64,000 bases of DNA, from assembly GCF_011752975.1 (NCBI RefSeq), contig NZ_VWWP01000003.1, positions 372,001 through 436,000 of the forward strand, given 5' to 3'. A model generated the notes under the pieces. It had not been told where the DNA came from and searched no databases. It saw only the letters and a program-made list of their open reading frames with translations. Origin of the DNA: Chryseobacterium sp. Tr-659. GTDB lineage: Bacteria; Bacteroidota; Bacteroidia; Flavobacteriales; Weeksellaceae. Both the position numbers and the translations under genes were made by a program. Every line of letters starts with the position of its first letter. Positions within the stretch are counted from its first letter, which is position 1. Positions 17,219 to 26,169 of the stretch are shown in pieces.

Positions 17219-17332
17219 TCACCCCCTTTAAAAACACCCTTAAAAACCAACATTTAGCCTTTAAATCATTAAGCACCCCATTAAAAACATACCAAACAAG
17301 CGTTTAATTTATGTAAATTTTAAAAACACCCC
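17219..17332. repeat. Repeated CACCC/TTAAAAAC motifs in the glnN upstream region
   Basis: The 304-base gap between the divergent phosphorylase-like gene and glnN has four TTAAAAAC units at 17228, 17240, 17281 and 17320. Three are preceded by a CACCC run (CACCCCC at 17220, CACCC at 17235, CACCCC at 17274) and the last is followed by ACCCC. The spacing between units is 12, 41 and 39 bases, roughly helical. They could be regulator-binding sites for nitrogen control of glnN. Nothing else is seen in this gap apart from the two promoters. Confidence 0.5.
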
Positions 17333-17374
17333 TTATTTTTTTAGGGTAAAATAATTTTCGAATTGTTTTTTTTG

Positions 17375-17382
17375 TAAATTTG
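17375..17382 (+). promoter_or_regulatory. -7 box of glnN
   Basis: TAAATTTG ends 21 bases upstream of ATG 17404. The box contains the TTG of a longer reading frame, which therefore cannot be the start. Confidence 0.65.
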
Positions 17383-17403
17383 CCCAGTAAAAATCACCCA
17401 AAT

Positions 17404-19599
17404 ATGTCAACCTTAAGATTCAAAGCATTAGAAACCCTACCATTCAAGGATTTCAGAAAAGACAACTCTGTTGAGATCCCTGCGAAATTATCAGAACTAT
17501 TCTGTAAAAATGTTTTCTCGGAAGAAACGATGAGAGAATATTTAACGAAAGAAGCATTCGGTTCTATTATGGATGCCATTAAAAAAGGAACCAAGATCCA
17601 GAGACATATCGCAGATCAGGTAGCTGTTGCGATGAAAGACTGGGCAATGAGCAAAGGCGTAACACACTACACGCACTGGTTTCAGCCTTTGACTGGTACT
17701 ACTGCAGAAAAGCACGATTCTTTCTTCACACCTATCGAAGGAGGCAGAGCGATTGAAAGATTCAGTGGAAACATGCTGATCCAGCAGGAGCCTGATGCAT
17801 CTTCATTCCCTAACGGAGGTATCAGAAATACTTTTGAAGCAAGAGGTTATACTGCTTGGGATCCTACATCTCCGGCATTCATCATGGGAACAACATTATG
17901 TATTCCTTCTATCTTTATCTCTTATACAGGAGAGACCTTAGATTATAAAGCCCCTTTATTAAGAGCTTTAAATGCTGTGGATGAAGCTGCAACAAATGTT
18001 ATGCAGTATTTTGACAAAAACGTAACAAAGGTAACTCCTACTTTAGGTTGGGAACAGGAATATTTCCTTGTTGATTCAGCATTATACCAATCTCGTCCGG
18101 ACCTTGTTTTAACAGGTAAAACGCTTTTAGGACATTCTCCGGCAAAAGGGCAGCAGCTTGACGACCATTACTTCGGTTCAATTCCTACAAGAGTAATGAA
18201 CTTTATGAAGGAACTGGAAATCGAATGTATGAAATTGGGTATTCCTGCAACAACAAGACATAATGAGGTCGCTCCAAATCAGTTTGAACTTGCTCCAATG
18301 TTTGAAGAAGTGAACGTTGCAGTAGATCACAACTCTTTGTTGATGGATATCATGGCAAGAGTAGCTCACAAACACCATTTCCACATTCTTTTCCACGAAA
18401 AACCATTTGCTGGAGTAAACGGAAGCGGAAAGCACAACAACTGGTCTTTAGCAACTGATACGGGAGAAAACCTGTTAAGCCCAGGGAAAAACCCAAAGAA
18501 AAACCTTCAGTTCTTAACATTCTTCGTTAACACAATTAAAGCGGTTCATGAATATGCAGACCTTTTAAGAGCAAGTATTGCTTCTGCAAGCAACGACCAC
18601 AGACTTGGTGCTAATGAAGCTCCACCAGCAATTATTTCTGTATTCATCGGAAGCCAGCTATTCAGTGTATTGGAGGAACTTGAGAAAGTAACAAACGGAA
18701 AATTATCTCCGGAAGAAAAAACAGAATTAAAATTAAATGTAGTTGGAAAAATTCCTGAAATCTTATTAGATAATACGGATAGAAACAGAACTTCTCCATT
18801 TGCATTTACAGGAAACAAATTTGAGATCAGAGCGGTAGGATCTTCTGCAAACTGTGCAGAATCAATGACTGTAATGAACACCATTGCAGCAAAACAGCTT
18901 AATGACTTCAAAAAAGAAGTTGATGCTTTAATAGAAACCGGTCTTAAGAAAGATGAAGCTATCTTTAATGTATTGAGAGAATACATCAAGCAGTGTAAAA
19001 ACATTATGTTTGAAGGTGACGGATATTCTGACGACTGGGCGAAAGAAGCTAAGAAAAGAGGGTTGAACAATCTTAAAACAACTCCTGAAGCTTTAAAACA
19101 AGAAATGGATAAGAAATTTCTGGATCTATATGAAGAGATGGGAATTTTTAACCACAGAGAAGTTGAGGCGAGAAATGAAATTAAATTAGAAAAATATTCT
19201 ACTGTAATCGATATTGAAGCGAGAGTTTTAAGTGATATTGCAAGAAACCATATCATTCCTTCTGCATTAAATTATCAGAACAGATTAATTGAAAACGTAA
19301 AAGGCCTTAAAGATATCTTTGGTGATAAGGAATTCAAATCTTTAGCAAAAGAACAGATGAGCTTGATTACAAGTATTTCTGAAAATGTTTCCAAGATCAA
19401 ACTTGGAGTTGAAGTTCTTATCAAAGCCAGAGAGGCAGCAAAAAATACATCAAACAGCCAAAAGCAGGCAGAAGAGTACTGCAACAAAGTAAAGCCTTTA
19501 TTTGATCCTATCAGAGAAGCTTCTGATGCATTGGAAATGATGGTAGACGATGAGCTTTGGCCAATGACAAAATACAGAGAAATGTTGTTTACAAAATAA
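17404..19599 (+). CDS. glnN: Glutamine synthetase, type III
   Basis: GSIII makes glutamine from glutamate, ammonia and ATP in the cytoplasm. The 731-residue length and architecture (N-terminal GSIII-specific domain, catalytic barrel, long C-terminal helical region) separate it from GSI of about 450 residues. Recognisable parts include GWEQEYFLVD (metal-binding Glu residues), NEVAPNQFELAP, the ATP-site stretch VNGSGKHNNWSL and NRTSPFAFTGNKFEIRAVGS. ATG 17404 is used because the TTG at 17380 lies in the promoter box. It is monocistronic, with a strong terminator at 19627-19657 and repeated motifs upstream that may be regulatory. Confidence 0.97.
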   Translation: MSTLRFKALETLPFKDFRKDNSVEIPAKLSELFCKNVFSEETMREYLTKEAFGSIMDAIKKGTKIQRHIADQVAVAMKDWAMSKGVTHYTHWFQPLTGTTAEKHDSFFTPIEGGRAIERFSGNMLIQQEPDASSFPNGGIRNTFEARGYTAWDPTSPAFIMGTTLCIPSIFISYTGETLDYKAPLLRALNAVDEAATNVMQYFDKNVTKVTPTLGWEQEYFLVDSALYQSRPDLVLTGKTLLGHSPAKGQQLDDHYFGSIPTRVMNFMKELEIECMKLGIPATTRHNEVAPNQFELAPMFEEVNVAVDHNSLLMDIMARVAHKHHFHILFHEKPFAGVNGSGKHNNWSLATDTGENLLSPGKNPKKNLQFLTFFVNTIKAVHEYADLLRASIASASNDHRLGANEAPPAIISVFIGSQLFSVLEELEKVTNGKLSPEEKTELKLNVVGKIPEILLDNTDRNRTSPFAFTGNKFEIRAVGSSANCAESMTVMNTIAAKQLNDFKKEVDALIETGLKKDEAIFNVLREYIKQCKNIMFEGDGYSDDWAKEAKKRGLNNLKTTPEALKQEMDKKFLDLYEEMGIFNHREVEARNEIKLEKYSTVIDIEARVLSDIARNHIIPSALNYQNRLIENVKGLKDIFGDKEFKSLAKEQMSLITSISENVSKIKLGVEVLIKAREAAKNTSNSQKQAEEYCNKVKPLFDPIREASDALEMMVDDELWPMTKYREMLFTK

Positions 19600-19626
19600 C
19601 GTCCTGTAAAGTTCCATATTAGTTTA

Positions 19627-19657
19627 AATTCCTCGGTTTTCCGGGGAATTTTTTTGT
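19627..19657 (+). terminator. Terminator of glnN
   Basis: AATTCCTCGG and CCGGGGAATT pair (one G-T wobble) around TTTT, followed by seven T residues. Confidence 0.85.
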
Positions 19658-19729
19658 TTTTTTAACAGCCCTGAAAATTAGAACTTTACATCACAAATAC
19701 CGATTTATAGAAGAAAATCGATAGAGTTT

Positions 19730-19800
19730 GTTAAAGAATCTTAATAAAAAAAACCGCACACTCACCAAAAATAGGCTGTTGCGGTTTATTTTTCTTTAAC
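19730..19800. repeat. Nested inverted repeats in the glnN to NlpC/P60 gap
   Basis: The outer arms GTTAAAGAA (19730-19738) and TTCTTTAAC (19792-19800) enclose inner arms AAACCGCA (19751-19758) and TGCGGTTT (19780-19787) with a 21-base loop. The transcript could fold into a two-step stem, either as a second terminator or a small structured RNA. The rest of the 339-base gap (19600-19938) holds the glnN terminator, a -7 box at 19880-19887 and no credible reading frame. Confidence 0.5.
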
Positions 19801-19879
19801 ATATGCAAACAATATGTTAAATAGTGTTAAAATAAGATCCTGACAATTATCATAACAGGGGTCTTTTGCTCGGAATCTC

Positions 19880-19887
19880 TACTTTTG
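19880..19887 (+). promoter_or_regulatory. -7 box of the NlpC/P60 gene
   Basis: TACTTTTG matches TAnnTTTG and lies 51 bases upstream of the ATG at 19939, giving a leader of about 45 bases. Confidence 0.5.
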
Positions 19888-19938
19888 TAATGCTTTTGAA
19901 AATAAATATTCCTTTTTAACACGGATAATCAAATATAT

Positions 19939-20649
19939 ATGAAGAAAAGAGTTTTGTTTTATTTAGTTGCTTTAGTTACTACTGTTTCACTGCAATCGTG
20001 TGCTACTAATTATGTGGTTTCAAAACCAGCAACTTACACAAAAGAATACAAAACAGATGCCAAACTAGCTTCTATAGATAACAAAAAAATGGAGCAGGAT
20101 AAGCAGAAACTTATCGACTCTTTCCTTGCTGAAAAGGCTGCATCTATAGCTAATGCTAAAAAAGCAATTAAGAATTCTGAGATTGCAAAAGCAATCAAAC
20201 ATAATAAAACCATTGATGGTATCCTTGAAGAAGCTGAAACATACCTTGGGACTCCTTACAGATATGGAGGAACTACAAGAAACGGTATAGATTGTTCAGC
20301 TTTTGTTCTTTCTGTATTCGGAGCAGCAGCAGGTCTTAGCTTACCAAGAGTAGCAGCATCTCAGGCTCAGGAGGGTGAAAGAGTGGAAAGAGGAGAGTTG
20401 CAGAAAGGAGATTTAATTTTCTTTTCTCACGGAAGAAGAATTTCTCACGTAGGTATCGTAGAAAGCGTTACTGAAGATGGTGAGATCAAGTTTATCCACG
20501 CAGCAACATCAAAAGGGGTAATGATTTCTTCACTGAATGATTCTTATTGGGGACCAAAATTCAGATTCGCCAAAAGAGTGATTAACGAAGAAGGAGAAGC
20601 ATACAACAACTTAGCCGCTGTTACTCCCGCTACACCAGCAAATTTTTAA
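19939..20649 (+). CDS. NlpC/P60 peptidoglycan endopeptidase lipoprotein
   Basis: A 236-residue lipoprotein with lipobox LQSC (Cys21). A helical linker (about 45-95) precedes the NlpC/P60 domain (about 96-200), whose catalytic set is visible: C119 in NGIDCSAFVLS, H170 in ISHVGIVES and H187 in IHAATSKG. These papain-like enzymes cut D-Glu-gamma-diaminopimelate bonds in stem peptides, so it probably trims cell wall in the periplasm. Monocistronic, with its own promoter and a perfect palindromic terminator at 20677-20704. Confidence 0.92.
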   Translation: MKKRVLFYLVALVTTVSLQSCATNYVVSKPATYTKEYKTDAKLASIDNKKMEQDKQKLIDSFLAEKAASIANAKKAIKNSEIAKAIKHNKTIDGILEEAETYLGTPYRYGGTTRNGIDCSAFVLSVFGAAAGLSLPRVAASQAQEGERVERGELQKGDLIFFSHGRRISHVGIVESVTEDGEIKFIHAATSKGVMISSLNDSYWGPKFRFAKRVINEEGEAYNNLAAVTPATPANF

Positions 20650-20676
20650 TTTTATAAATAATTGATTTAAATAATG

Positions 20677-20704
20677 AAGCCATCAGAATTCTGATGGCTT
20701 TTTT
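20677..20704 (+). terminator. Terminator of the NlpC/P60 gene
   Basis: A perfect 24-base palindrome with arms AAGCCATCAG(AA) and (TT)CTGATGGCTT, followed by a T run. Confidence 0.85.
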
Positions 20705-20730
20705 ATGTATCCTGCTTATTACATCAAATT

Positions 20731-20790
20731 TTGGCTAAAGCCAATGGAATATATGGATAGAAAAAGCGGGCTAAAGCCCGCTCCTATTGA
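20731..20790. repeat. Paired GGCTAAAGCC hairpins, the second a terminator for the pentapeptide gene
   Basis: Two hairpins 20 bases apart share the core GGCTAAAGCC: TTGGCTAAAGCCAA (20731-20744) and AGCGGGCTAAAGCCCGCT (20765-20782). The flanks CCAATGGAAT and CCTATTGAAT are also alike, suggesting a composite dispersed repeat. On the minus strand the second hairpin is followed by TTTTT and would terminate the pentapeptide-repeat gene. Confidence 0.7.
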
Positions 20791-20836
20791 ATTAATTTCT
20801 ATTTATTTCAGATTTGCTATTGCATTATTACGGATA

Positions 20837-21412
20837 TCAACTATTCTTATCAATTTCAATATCCAGTTTATACAGCAGACCATAGATTTCAGAAAGCGAA
20901 AATCTAGCTTTTTTAAGCCGATTTAAAGCCGGATCTATTGAATAGTTGACCGATGTTCGAAAATCTGCTTTTTCAAGATTTGTGCTATCAAAAACAGCGC
21001 CTGACAGATCGCAGTTACTAAAGATAGCATTTGATAAATCACATTCAGCAAAATCAACCTCAATTAACCTGGAGTTTTTGAAAACTGTTTTCTTAATAGA
21101 GGTCTGATAAAAAACGGAATTATTTAAAGCACTCCCATCAAATTGAAATGATAGCCCAAAAGCATTACAATCGCTAAACTGAAGCCCGAACATTTTGCAT
21201 TCTTTGAAGATCACATCATGAAAGGCAGTCTTTACCAATTTTGCCATGCTGAGGTTGCATTCAATGAACTCGCAATCTGCAAAACTGAAACCAGATAGAT
21301 CTGCATATTCGAAATTACAATTTCTGAAAATACAGTTTTCATATTCGCCTGTAGCTAATTGAGAACAGTCTGTATTTTCAAAGTTTTGATCAAGGACATA
21401 TGTTTCTTTCAT
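20837..21412 (-). CDS. Qnr-like pentapeptide repeat protein
   Basis: The 191-residue protein consists of pentapeptide repeats A(D/N)LxF over most of its length (CIFRNCNFEYADLSGFSFAD, then CDLSNAIFSNCDLSGAVFD). These fold as a right-handed square helix mimicking DNA. A break near LNNSVFYQTSIKK and a non-repeat C-terminal helix (LNRLKKARFSLSEIYGLLY) resemble the layout of Qnr topoisomerase-protecting proteins (about 215 residues), though it is shorter. Protection of gyrase is possible but not shown. It lies 107 bases downstream of rodA on the same strand with no strong terminator between them. No mobile element is adjacent. Confidence 0.8.
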   Translation of the reverse strand: MKETYVLDQNFENTDCSQLATGEYENCIFRNCNFEYADLSGFSFADCEFIECNLSMAKLVKTAFHDVIFKECKMFGLQFSDCNAFGLSFQFDGSALNNSVFYQTSIKKTVFKNSRLIEVDFAECDLSNAIFSNCDLSGAVFDSTNLEKADFRTSVNYSIDPALNRLKKARFSLSEIYGLLYKLDIEIDKNS

Positions 21413-21519
21413 AAAATTTTATGATTAAAGTTGTATCTCGTTGATTTTGGAGATTTCGCTGATTTTTATTTATGAGATCCTAAGAGGACAGCTGTTAAAA
21501 CTGATACCGGTTTCCGCTT

Positions 21520-22749
21520 CTATACAAGACTATTCTTATCCGAATAATTAAGTTTAAAGAAGATAAAAGTCATCATAGAAAAGGCCAATAAAGAACTTCC
21601 TCCATAACTGAAATACGGAAGAGGAATTCCAACCGTAGGAAAAAGCCCCATAACCATTCCTAAATTGATCGAAAAGTGCATCAAAAGGATTGAGGCAAAA
21701 CAATACCCGAATACCCGGTTAAAAGTGGATTTCTGTTTCTCTGCCAGATAATAGATTCTTCCGATGTAAACCATATAACACAGGATAAGAATTGCACTTC
21801 CTACAAAGCCCCATTCTTCTCCTACTGTACAAAAGATATAATCCGTTTCCTGCTCGGGCACAAATTTCCCCTGTGTAACCGATCCTTCACGATATCCTTT
21901 TCCCCAGACACCACCGGATCCGATGGCTGTTTTGGAATAGAGTAAGTTATACCCTGAAGTATCTCTAAATGCTTTTTCACCTTTGTAAAGAACATCAATT
22001 CTTTCTCTCTGGTGTTTAGGAAGTTTTTCTAAAATATAAGGAGACCCGAAAGCCAGTCCGCACAATATAAGAATAGATGCTGAAATTCCTGAAATAGAAA
22101 TTACATCCCAGGACATTCTATGATAGTTCATTGCAATCAGAATACCGGCAATTACTAAAATTGCTATTGCAACATACACCGGAGGAATTGCCAATGACAC
22201 CAAAAAAACTGCAGCAAAAATAAATCCCAGCCCAAACAAAAGACCACTCAGCCCTTCTCTGTATAAAGCAATAAAGAATGCAATAAACACAAGCATGGAA
22301 CCAACATCCGGAATAGCCAAAACAACCGCTGCCGGGATCCCTATAATTGCAAGGGCCATCCAAAGTGATTTCTTATTTTTAAGATTAAAATCCGGGCTCG
22401 AAACATAATTGGCAAGCATGAGTGCTGTTCCTATTTTTGCGAACTCAACAGGCTGCATGGTAAAACTTCCAAACTTATACCAGTTCTTTTGCCCGAGAAT
22501 CTCTTTCCCAAACGGGAAAAGTCCTACCAGCAGAAGAACTCCTCCAATATAAATGATTCCGGACATATTTTCGAAGAATTTACTTCTTCCCACAAATATG
22601 ATAAGTCCTACAAATAAAGAAATACAGAAGAAAACCAATTGTTTTTCTCCCAGCTTCTGGTCTACACTGTATATGTTTGCAATCGCAAAAATGCAAAGCA
22701 GGAAATACAGCCCAAGGCCCAGTTTATCTATTCCTTCAGTCCATTTCAT
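21520..22749 (-). CDS. rodA: Rod-shape peptidoglycan glycosyltransferase RodA
   Basis: RodA (SEDS family) polymerises glycan strands for cell-wall elongation with its partner PBP2. The 409-residue membrane protein has about ten helices and conserved SEDS parts: GSFTMQPVEFAKIG, FVPEQETDYIFCTVGEEWGF in the large loop, and GIPLPYFSYGGSSLL near the C-terminus. It is the last gene of mreBCD-pbp2-rodA; its start overlaps the pbp2 stop by four bases (ATGA), indicating translational coupling. Confidence 0.95.
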   Translation of the reverse strand: MKWTEGIDKLGLGLYFLLCIFAIANIYSVDQKLGEKQLVFFCISLFVGLIIFVGRSKFFENMSGIIYIGGVLLLVGLFPFGKEILGQKNWYKFGSFTMQPVEFAKIGTALMLANYVSSPDFNLKNKKSLWMALAIIGIPAAVVLAIPDVGSMLVFIAFFIALYREGLSGLLFGLGFIFAAVFLVSLAIPPVYVAIAILVIAGILIAMNYHRMSWDVISISGISASILILCGLAFGSPYILEKLPKHQRERIDVLYKGEKAFRDTSGYNLLYSKTAIGSGGVWGKGYREGSVTQGKFVPEQETDYIFCTVGEEWGFVGSAILILCYMVYIGRIYYLAEKQKSTFNRVFGYCFASILLMHFSINLGMVMGLFPTVGIPLPYFSYGGSSLLAFSMMTFIFFKLNYSDKNSLV

Positions 22750-24791
22750 TGTTTGACAGGTTTTTTAGCCGTGTTATTATTTTTAGTTTCTTCTTCTATT
22801 TTCTTTTGCAGCTGGGCTTTTTGTTTCTTTACGAGTTCCAGACTATCCTTTATTCTTTTTTGTCTAATTGAATCCGGTTTGGGATCAACATACAGCCCTT
22901 TACGCTTTAGGTCAATTATCCACTGTCTCTTATATTCCGGCATAAAGCTGGACGTAATCATTTTTTTATAAAGATTTTCACGTTTCAGATCACCTGTGAT
23001 ATATTTTTCTGCAATAACGGTACAAGCCGGACCAGCCCATGTAGCACCAAATCCTGCATGCTCCATTACTGCAACTACTACAATTTTGGGCTTATCTGCA
23101 GGAGCAATCAATACAAAAATAGAATTATCTTTCCCTTGCGGAACCTGTGCTGTACCTGTTTTTGCTAATTGCGTAAAGTCATTGGATTTCAACCCTCTTG
23201 CCGTTCCTCTTAAAACCACAGCTTCCATTCCTTTTAAAACGGGTTCAAAGTGCTTCGGATCAACTAAGGTTTTATGTTTAACCTTAAACCTTGGATCGGG
23301 GTTTGGTTTCCCATCAATTGCTTTTACAATATGAGGTGTATAATACCAGCCTCTGTTAGCAATCGCCGCTACATAATTTGCCAGCTGAATAGGAGTTACC
23401 AAAACATCTCCCTGTCCCATTCCGTTGTAAATAGCACCGGTAGACATCTCATCCCAATTTTTAAAGTCAGTTCTCTTGGAACCACTAGCTTTCATGATAG
23501 CTTTAAACCTTCTTTCGTAAAAATCTCCGGAAGGGATTCTTCCTTTTGCACCTACAGCAAAATCATTATTTAAAAATTCTCCAACTCCAAAACTGCTCAT
23601 GATTTCTTTCCATTCATCAACACCTTTGGAAGGATTTCCCGGATATTTTTTAATAATGGCAATGAATGCGTACGTAAAAAAGCAGTTACTGGAAACCTGA
23701 ATGGAAGGAATAAGCGGATCTGCTCCACCATGCCCTTTAATTCTTTTCCCTTTATAGAAAAAACCGCCGCCACAAGGGAAAATAGTCTTTTCATCCATTA
23801 CTCCCATCTGCATTGCAGCCAGGGCAGTCAACAATTTGAATGTGGATCCCGGAGGATATCCTGCTTGTAAAGAACGGTCAAAAGTAGGTTTATTTTCGTA
23901 AAGCGTATCTTTTGACAGGGCATATAAGTTTTTTGATTTATTAGGTCCGGTGAAAAGATTAGGATCAATATCCGGTCCTGTAGCAGCAACCAATACTTCC
24001 CCATTATTCGGGTCTATCGCTACAATTGCACCGTGTTTGTTGACAAGCATTTCTTCAGCGGTTCTCTGAAGATCGTAATCAATGGTTAATGTAATATCCT
24101 TCCCGGTAATAACATCTTTATCCAATGTTCCGTTTTTATAGGACCCGATATTACGCAGCCTGATATCTTTTTGGATATATTTAATTCCTTTTATACCTCG
24201 GAGTTCTTTTTCATAGGATTTTTCAACTCCTGTTTTTCCAATAAAATCTCCAGGCAAATAGTAAGTAGAATCTTTTTTAATATCCCTTTCGTTTACCTCA
24301 CTGGTATAGCCCAAAAGGTTTCCGGAAGTAGAAACTTCATATTGGCGCTGAGGTCTAGATACAATATTAAATGCGGGATATTTAAAAATAATTTCCTGAA
24401 CTCTTGCAATATCTTCCCTGCTGAGGTCTTTAATAAAAGTCATCGGAGTCAGCTTGGAATAATACTTTTCTTTTTTAATAATATTGATTTTATTGATAAA
24501 ATCCTGCTTTGTAATTTTCATTAAACTACAGAAAGCTAAGGTATCAAAATCAGGTTTCATTAAAGCCTGAGTAAACGATATCTCATAAGCAGGCTGGTTA
24601 CCCACCATAATTTTACCGTTTCTATCGAAAATGACCCCACGCTGAGGAATAATATATTCTGTTTTAATAGAGGTATTGGCAGCATTCAGGGCATAACGGT
24701 CTGTAAACAACTGCAAATACGCAAGCCTCACCACAAAGATAATGGCGATGGCAACGAGGATGGAAAAAATTTTTAAATAACGTGTGTTCAA
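22746..24791 (-). CDS. mrdA: Penicillin-binding protein 2 (elongasome transpeptidase)
   Basis: The 681-residue class B PBP cross-links peptidoglycan with RodA. It has an N-terminal membrane anchor (about 7-26), a dimerisation/pedestal region, and a transpeptidase domain with all three motifs: S-T-F-K in GYPPGSTFKLL, S-S-N in QVSSNCFF and K-T-G in LAKTGTAQ. The C-terminal tail is Lys- and Gln-rich. It overlaps mreD by four bases upstream and rodA by four bases downstream. Confidence 0.95.
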   Translation of the reverse strand: MNTRYLKIFSILVAIAIIFVVRLAYLQLFTDRYALNAANTSIKTEYIIPQRGVIFDRNGKIMVGNQPAYEISFTQALMKPDFDTLAFCSLMKITKQDFINKINIIKKEKYYSKLTPMTFIKDLSREDIARVQEIIFKYPAFNIVSRPQRQYEVSTSGNLLGYTSEVNERDIKKDSTYYLPGDFIGKTGVEKSYEKELRGIKGIKYIQKDIRLRNIGSYKNGTLDKDVITGKDITLTIDYDLQRTAEEMLVNKHGAIVAIDPNNGEVLVAATGPDIDPNLFTGPNKSKNLYALSKDTLYENKPTFDRSLQAGYPPGSTFKLLTALAAMQMGVMDEKTIFPCGGGFFYKGKRIKGHGGADPLIPSIQVSSNCFFTYAFIAIIKKYPGNPSKGVDEWKEIMSSFGVGEFLNNDFAVGAKGRIPSGDFYERRFKAIMKASGSKRTDFKNWDEMSTGAIYNGMGQGDVLVTPIQLANYVAAIANRGWYYTPHIVKAIDGKPNPDPRFKVKHKTLVDPKHFEPVLKGMEAVVLRGTARGLKSNDFTQLAKTGTAQVPQGKDNSIFVLIAPADKPKIVVVAVMEHAGFGATWAGPACTVIAEKYITGDLKRENLYKKMITSSFMPEYKRQWIIDLKRKGLYVDPKPDSIRQKRIKDSLELVKKQKAQLQKKIEEETKNNNTAKKPVKQ

Positions 24792-25294
24792 ACTTTTTGT
24801 TTGATTTTAAATATTAATGCGTAGATGACTATAAAGATAAACGAAATTACACTTGTTACCAACACATTAAATAATATTTCAAAAAACCTGCTGAACTTAA
24901 AGAACTCAATATATTGTACTAAAAGTTGATGCAGGAAAATACTTGAAAATAAAAACAGCAAAAACTGCGCCCATTGAAGGGACTGAAAAGAGAAAAAGTC
25001 TGTTGACGTATCTGTGGAAGTCCTGAAAATCAACGTTCTGAAATAAGCAATTAACGTTGTTGCAAATGCATTGATACCCCAAGAATAAAGGAAACCGTCA
25101 ATAGACAGCCCTATTAAAAAGCTCAATGCCAGGAACTGAAATTTATTTCTGAAAAAAGGATAGAACATAACAAACACAGGATATAATACCGGAGTATATT
25201 TCCCGAAAAGCGTAATCCTGTTCAATACAAAAATCTGTAATGCAACAAGAAAAATCATGATCAATATATCGGTAAATAAAGTTCTGCTAATCAT
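24788..25294 (-). CDS. mreD: Rod shape-determining membrane protein MreD
   Basis: A 168-residue hydrophobic protein with about five membrane helices. Sequence identity in this family is low and the call rests on size, topology and position between mreC and pbp2. The RTLFTDILIMIFLVALQIFVLN N-terminal helix and SFLIGLSIDGFLYSWGINAF region fit Bacteroidota MreD. It overlaps mreC by eight bases and pbp2 by four. Confidence 0.85.
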   Translation of the reverse strand: MISRTLFTDILIMIFLVALQIFVLNRITLFGKYTPVLYPVFVMFYPFFRNKFQFLALSFLIGLSIDGFLYSWGINAFATTLIAYFRTLIFRTSTDTSTDFFSFQSLQWAQFLLFLFSSIFLHQLLVQYIEFFKFSRFFEILFNVLVTSVISFIFIVIYALIFKIKQKV

Positions 25295-26141
25295 TTTCTT
25301 TTTTTATTACAGCCTGTAGGGTATCCTGAATCTTCTGCACTTCTGCTTTCTTAAGATTCTTCACTACATACACTTTATTTAACGCTCCCATTTTTTCACT
25401 CAGCTCCACGGAAATATCCCAGAAGCCGGTTTTGTTATCTACAGAGTATCCTGCAATGGTACCAATCATTACTCCCTTAGGAAAGATAGCAGACTTACCA
25501 TCGGTAACCACCGTATCTCCTACTTTCAATGCAACATATTTTGGAATATCTGCAAGGTGCATTACCCTGGAGTTATCTCCATTCCATGTTAAGGTACCAA
25601 AATATCCTGAATTTTTAAGTGCCGCATTAATTCTGATCTTGTTAACACTCAAGACAGATTGAACCAACGCATAGCTATCTGTAGAATTGATTACAATCCC
25701 CGCAATACCTCGTGGTGCCATTACTCCCATTTGGGGAAAGACTCCGTCTCTGCGGCCACGGTTGATTGTAAAATAATTGTTTCTTCTGTTAATACTATTG
25801 AAAACGATTTCACCATCTACAAAAGTATAGATCTGCCCTCCGCCAAGGGTATCGTGAACTCTTTTGAAAACGGGATTCTTTGATCTGTCTTTCCCATAGA
25901 GTTCAGTCATAAGGGCTTTATTCTGAACGACAAGATCTTCGTTGATCTGTTTTAATTTCAGATAAGAAACTCCTTCGTCAATATATCCGGAAACCCAGGA
26001 ATTGAACGCAGCAGTCTGGCCCGCAATCCAGGATTTCTGCATAGCATTTCTTGAGAATATCAAAACCAGAGCAATAATTTGCAGGAATATAAAGAAGACG
26101 AAAAGAGTGTTCTTCGAAAATAATCTCAGCAAAAATCCCAT
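25287..26141 (-). CDS. mreC: Rod shape-determining protein MreC
   Basis: MreC links the MreB cytoskeleton to the periplasmic wall-synthesis machinery. The 284-residue protein has one N-terminal membrane helix (about 9-30), a coiled-coil region (about 55-85) and two beta domains containing NYFTINRGRRDGVFPQMGVM and ALKVGDTVVTDGKSAIFPKG, typical of the family. It starts 28 bases after mreB ends. Confidence 0.93.
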   Translation of the reverse strand: MGFLLRLFSKNTLFVFFIFLQIIALVLIFSRNAMQKSWIAGQTAAFNSWVSGYIDEGVSYLKLKQINEDLVVQNKALMTELYGKDRSKNPVFKRVHDTLGGGQIYTFVDGEIVFNSINRRNNYFTINRGRRDGVFPQMGVMAPRGIAGIVINSTDSYALVQSVLSVNKIRINAALKNSGYFGTLTWNGDNSRVMHLADIPKYVALKVGDTVVTDGKSAIFPKGVMIGTIAGYSVDNKTGFWDISVELSEKMGALNKVYVVKNLKKAEVQKIQDTLQAVIKKEND

Positions 26142-26169
26142 TCAGATATAAAGTCGTAAAAAGTTAGAA

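Noticed and set aside
18546..19256. A 236-codon open frame on the minus strand inside glnN
   Set aside because: It is antisense to a strongly conserved gene, is Ser/Phe-rich without domain features, and has no promoter or start context. It is a codon-bias shadow.
20705..20926. A 73-codon plus-strand frame after the NlpC/P60 terminator
   Set aside because: It reads through the GGCTAAAGCC repeat hairpins and the end of the convergent pentapeptide gene.
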